Below, in pieces: positions 8,144 to 9,733 of a DNA stretch of 9,733 bases. The notes under the pieces were generated by a model. The model saw only the letters and a program-made list of their open reading frames with translations. It did no database searches and was not told the DNA's origin. The position numbers and the translations under genes are program-made. Origin of the DNA: CAYLSO01 sp964386525 (GTDB lineage Bacteria > Eisenbacteria > RBG-16-71-46 > DASYSL01); NCBI GenBank assembly GCA_964386525.1, contig CAYLSO010000066.1:1-9733 (forward strand), read 5' to 3'. The first letter of the stretch is position 1. Each line of letters opens with the position of its first letter.

Positions 8144-8779
8144 CTAGTCGCCGCCCGCCTTGCGCGACTTGCCCTTGGCGGCCGTGGCGGCCTTCTTGTC
8201 GGCCGCACCCTTCTCGCCGCCCTTCTGGGCCTTGCCCTTCTTCTCGGCCGTCGCCTTGGGCGCCTTCTTCTCGCGCTCCGGCTTCTCCTTCTTGGGCTTC
8301 ACGCCCGCCTGCTCGGCCGCGCGCTCGGCCGCCGCCGCGGCGCTCTTGCCCTTCTTCTTGGCCTCGGCCTTGGCCTCTTCGCGGGCCTCCCGCACCTTGC
8401 GGTCCTCGGCCTTCTGCTCGTCCGACTTCACCAGCTCGAGGAAGACCACCTCGGAGGCGTCGCCCACGCGGCGCTTGCCGATGCGCACGATCCGCGTGTA
8501 GCCGCCCGGGCGCGTCGCGTACCACGGCGCGATGGTGTCGAAGAGCTTCTTGGCCACGCCCTCGCGATAGACGAAGCGGGCCACGTGCCGGCGGGCACTC
8601 AGGTCGCCGCGCTTGGCGAAGGTGATCAGGCGCTCGGCCAGCCGGCGCGCCTCCTTGGCCTTGGCCACGGAGGTGTGGATGCGCTCGTACTGGAAGAGCG
8701 CGGTCACCAGATTGCGAAGCAGCGCCTTCCGGTGCTCCATGGTCCGGCTCAGATGCCGGTGATCTCGGCGATGCCGCAT
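8144..8779 (-). CDS. rplQ: 50S ribosomal protein L17 (bL17) with long basic C-terminal extension
   Basis: L17 is a structural protein of the large ribosomal subunit. Residues 1-118 are a full L17 domain: the start MRHRRDHRHLSRTMEHRKALLRN matches the family exactly, followed by the KAKEARRLAERLITFAK region and GGYTRIVRIGKRRVGDASEV (92-111). The usual protein ends near here (about 120 residues), but this one continues for some 93 residues of low-complexity Lys/Ala/Glu sequence (repeated A-E-K-K-G-K and E-K-K-like units), giving 211 in total. Such a tail is likely disordered and could bind RNA. The start at 8779 is preceded on the minus strand by AAGGAG (8796-8791). It follows rpoA by 19 bases, the standard order at the end of a ribosomal protein/rpoA cluster. 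Confidence 0.96.
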   Translation of the reverse strand: MRHRRDHRHLSRTMEHRKALLRNLVTALFQYERIHTSVAKAKEARRLAERLITFAKRGDLSARRHVARFVYREGVAKKLFDTIAPWYATRPGGYTRIVRIGKRRVGDASEVVFLELVKSDEQKAEDRKVREAREEAKAEAKKKGKSAAAAAERAAEQAGVKPKKEKPEREKKAPKATAEKKGKAQKGGEKGAADKKAATAAKGKSRKAGGD

Positions 8780-8798
8780 GTCGGATTCGGCTCCTTGT

Positions 8799-9733
8799 CT
8801 ACCGCTCGGTCTCGGTCTCGGCCTCGACTCCGACTTCGGCGTCGGGCTCCGGGTCCATGCCCATTTCCAAGTCCTCGGCGGGCTCCGCCGATTCGTCCGC
8901 CAGCGGCGCCGTCTCGTCGTCGGCCGCCGGCCGCGCCGCGGCCGACTTCCCCCGGCCCGCGTAGTACTGGTCCACGTCCAGCCCCAAGCTCAGGTTCATG
9001 GACGCGAGCACATCCTGGATCTCCTTGAGCGACTTGCGCCCGAAGTTGCGGTACTTCAGCATCTCGGCCTCGGTCTTGCGGACCAGGTCGCCGATGGTGC
9101 GGATGTCCGCCTGGCGCAGGCAGTTCGAGGAGCGCACCGAGAGCTCCAACTCCTCCACGGAGCGCTCGAGCTTCTCGCGCATCTTGACGATGTCCTCGTC
9201 CACCTCCTCCTCCGTCTCCTCCTCGATCGGCTCCTCGAAGTGGATGAAGAGGTTGAAGTGGTCGCGCAGGATCTTGGCCGAGACGGCGAGCGCGTCGGAC
9301 GGCAGGATGGAGCCGTCGGTCCAGATCTCCAGCGTCAGCTTGTCGTAGTCGATGCGCTGCCCGATGCGCGCCTGCTCCACCTTGTAGTTGACCTTGAGCA
9401 CCGGCGAGAACAGCGAGTCCACCGGGATGACACCGATGGGGCGGTCCTCCAGCGTGTGCTGGTCGGCGGGCACGTAGCCGCGCCCGGCGTCGACCTCGAC
9501 CTCCATGCGCAGGTCGCCGTCGCGGTTCAGCGTGGCGACGTGCAGATCGGGGTTGAGGATCTCGACGTCGGCGTCCACCTTGAGGTTGCCGGCCCGCACC
9601 TCGCCCTTGCCCTTGGCCTCGAACAGGCCCTTCTTGGGACCGTCGCCGTGCAGCTTGAAGCGCATCTGCTTGAGGTTGAGGACGATCTCGGTGGTGTCCT
9701 CGATGACGCCCGCCAGGGTGGAGAACTCGTGCA
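8799..9733 (-). CDS. rpoA: DNA-directed RNA polymerase subunit alpha (partial, N-terminus outside window) with acidic C-terminal tail
   Basis: The frame is open to the right edge, and the visible 310 residues lack only the first few tens of a normal alpha subunit. The edge sequence reads HEFSTLAGVIEDTTEIVLNLKQMR, the conserved alpha N-terminal domain segment used in dimerisation and polymerase assembly; GYVPADQH and IPVDSLFSPVLKVNY follow. After an acidic interdomain linker (EEPIEEETEEEVDED) comes the alpha C-terminal domain with LELSVRSSNCLRQADIRTIGDL, which carries the Arg and Asn that contact UP-element DNA, and RNFGRKSLKEIQDVLASMNLSLG. Most alpha subunits stop soon after this. Here about 57 more residues follow, with roughly 17 Asp/Glu in the last 42. 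An internal ATG at 9665 is not the true start, since homology continues upstream of it. Confidence 0.97.
   Translation of the reverse strand, partial: HEFSTLAGVIEDTTEIVLNLKQMRFKLHGDGPKKGLFEAKGKGEVRAGNLKVDADVEILNPDLHVATLNRDGDLRMEVEVDAGRGYVPADQHTLEDRPIGVIPVDSLFSPVLKVNYKVEQARIGQRIDYDKLTLEIWTDGSILPSDALAVSAKILRDHFNLFIHFEEPIEEETEEEVDEDIVKMREKLERSVEELELSVRSSNCLRQADIRTIGDLVRKTEAEMLKYRNFGRKSLKEIQDVLASMNLSLGLDVDQYYAGRGKSAAARPAADDETAPLADESAEPAEDLEMGMDPEPDAEVGVEAETETER

Noticed and set aside
8160..8501. Plus-strand frame opposite the rplQ tail, reading as a Phe/Ala/Ser-rich, apparently membrane-like protein
   Set aside because: The hydrophobic look comes from reading the complement of Lys/Ala/Glu codons of the L17 tail; there is no start signal, and it lies opposite a certain gene.

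Overview
The window is very GC-rich (roughly 70% by eye, with G/C at nearly every third codon position). It holds a compact chromosomal segment of a GC-rich bacterium. The phylum cannot be fixed from this sequence alone. The gene content (a SufB-C-D-S-U-T iron-sulfur operon headed by an Rrf2 regulator, and the rpoA-rplQ end of a ribosomal protein cluster) fits groups such as Acidobacteriota, Gemmatimonadota or Myxococcota; this is inference.

Layout. Positions 1-60 (minus strand) hold the first 20 codons of a divergent gene that resembles the N-terminus of a site-2-protease-type (M50) membrane metalloprotease. A fairly AT-rich divergent spacer (61-322) follows. From 323 to 7266 on the plus strand runs a tightly packed SUF operon: Rrf2 regulator, sufB, sufC, sufD, sufS, sufU, sufT and a small Rieske [2Fe-2S] ferredoxin. 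Four junctions overlap by 1-4 bases, which suggests translational coupling. The sufB-sufC gap contains a long GC hairpin and the sufU-sufT gap a weaker one. Next (7325-8034) comes a two-gene unit of a MNT/AbiEii-like nucleotidyltransferase and a small basic protein, arranged like a toxin-antitoxin pair. A perfect 14-bp hairpin with a short T run (8065-8099) closes the plus-strand block. The minus strand then carries rplQ (ribosomal protein L17, long Lys/Ala-rich tail) and rpoA (RNA polymerase alpha, long acidic tail), the latter running off the right edge.

How the genes work together. SufS takes sulfur from cysteine and SufU accepts it. The SufB-SufC-SufD complex builds Fe-S clusters using SufC ATP hydrolysis. 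SufT is a maturation or carrier factor. The Rieske protein is itself a [2Fe-2S] protein, probably a client or electron carrier. The Rrf2 protein has three conserved-type cysteines, so it probably senses cluster status and controls the operon. No sufA or sufE homologue is present; SufU probably replaces SufE.

I see no radically new system here. The points most worth a second look are the nucleotidyltransferase/small-protein pair attached to the suf operon, the sufB-sufC hairpin, and the oppositely charged tails on the adjacent L17 and RpoA.
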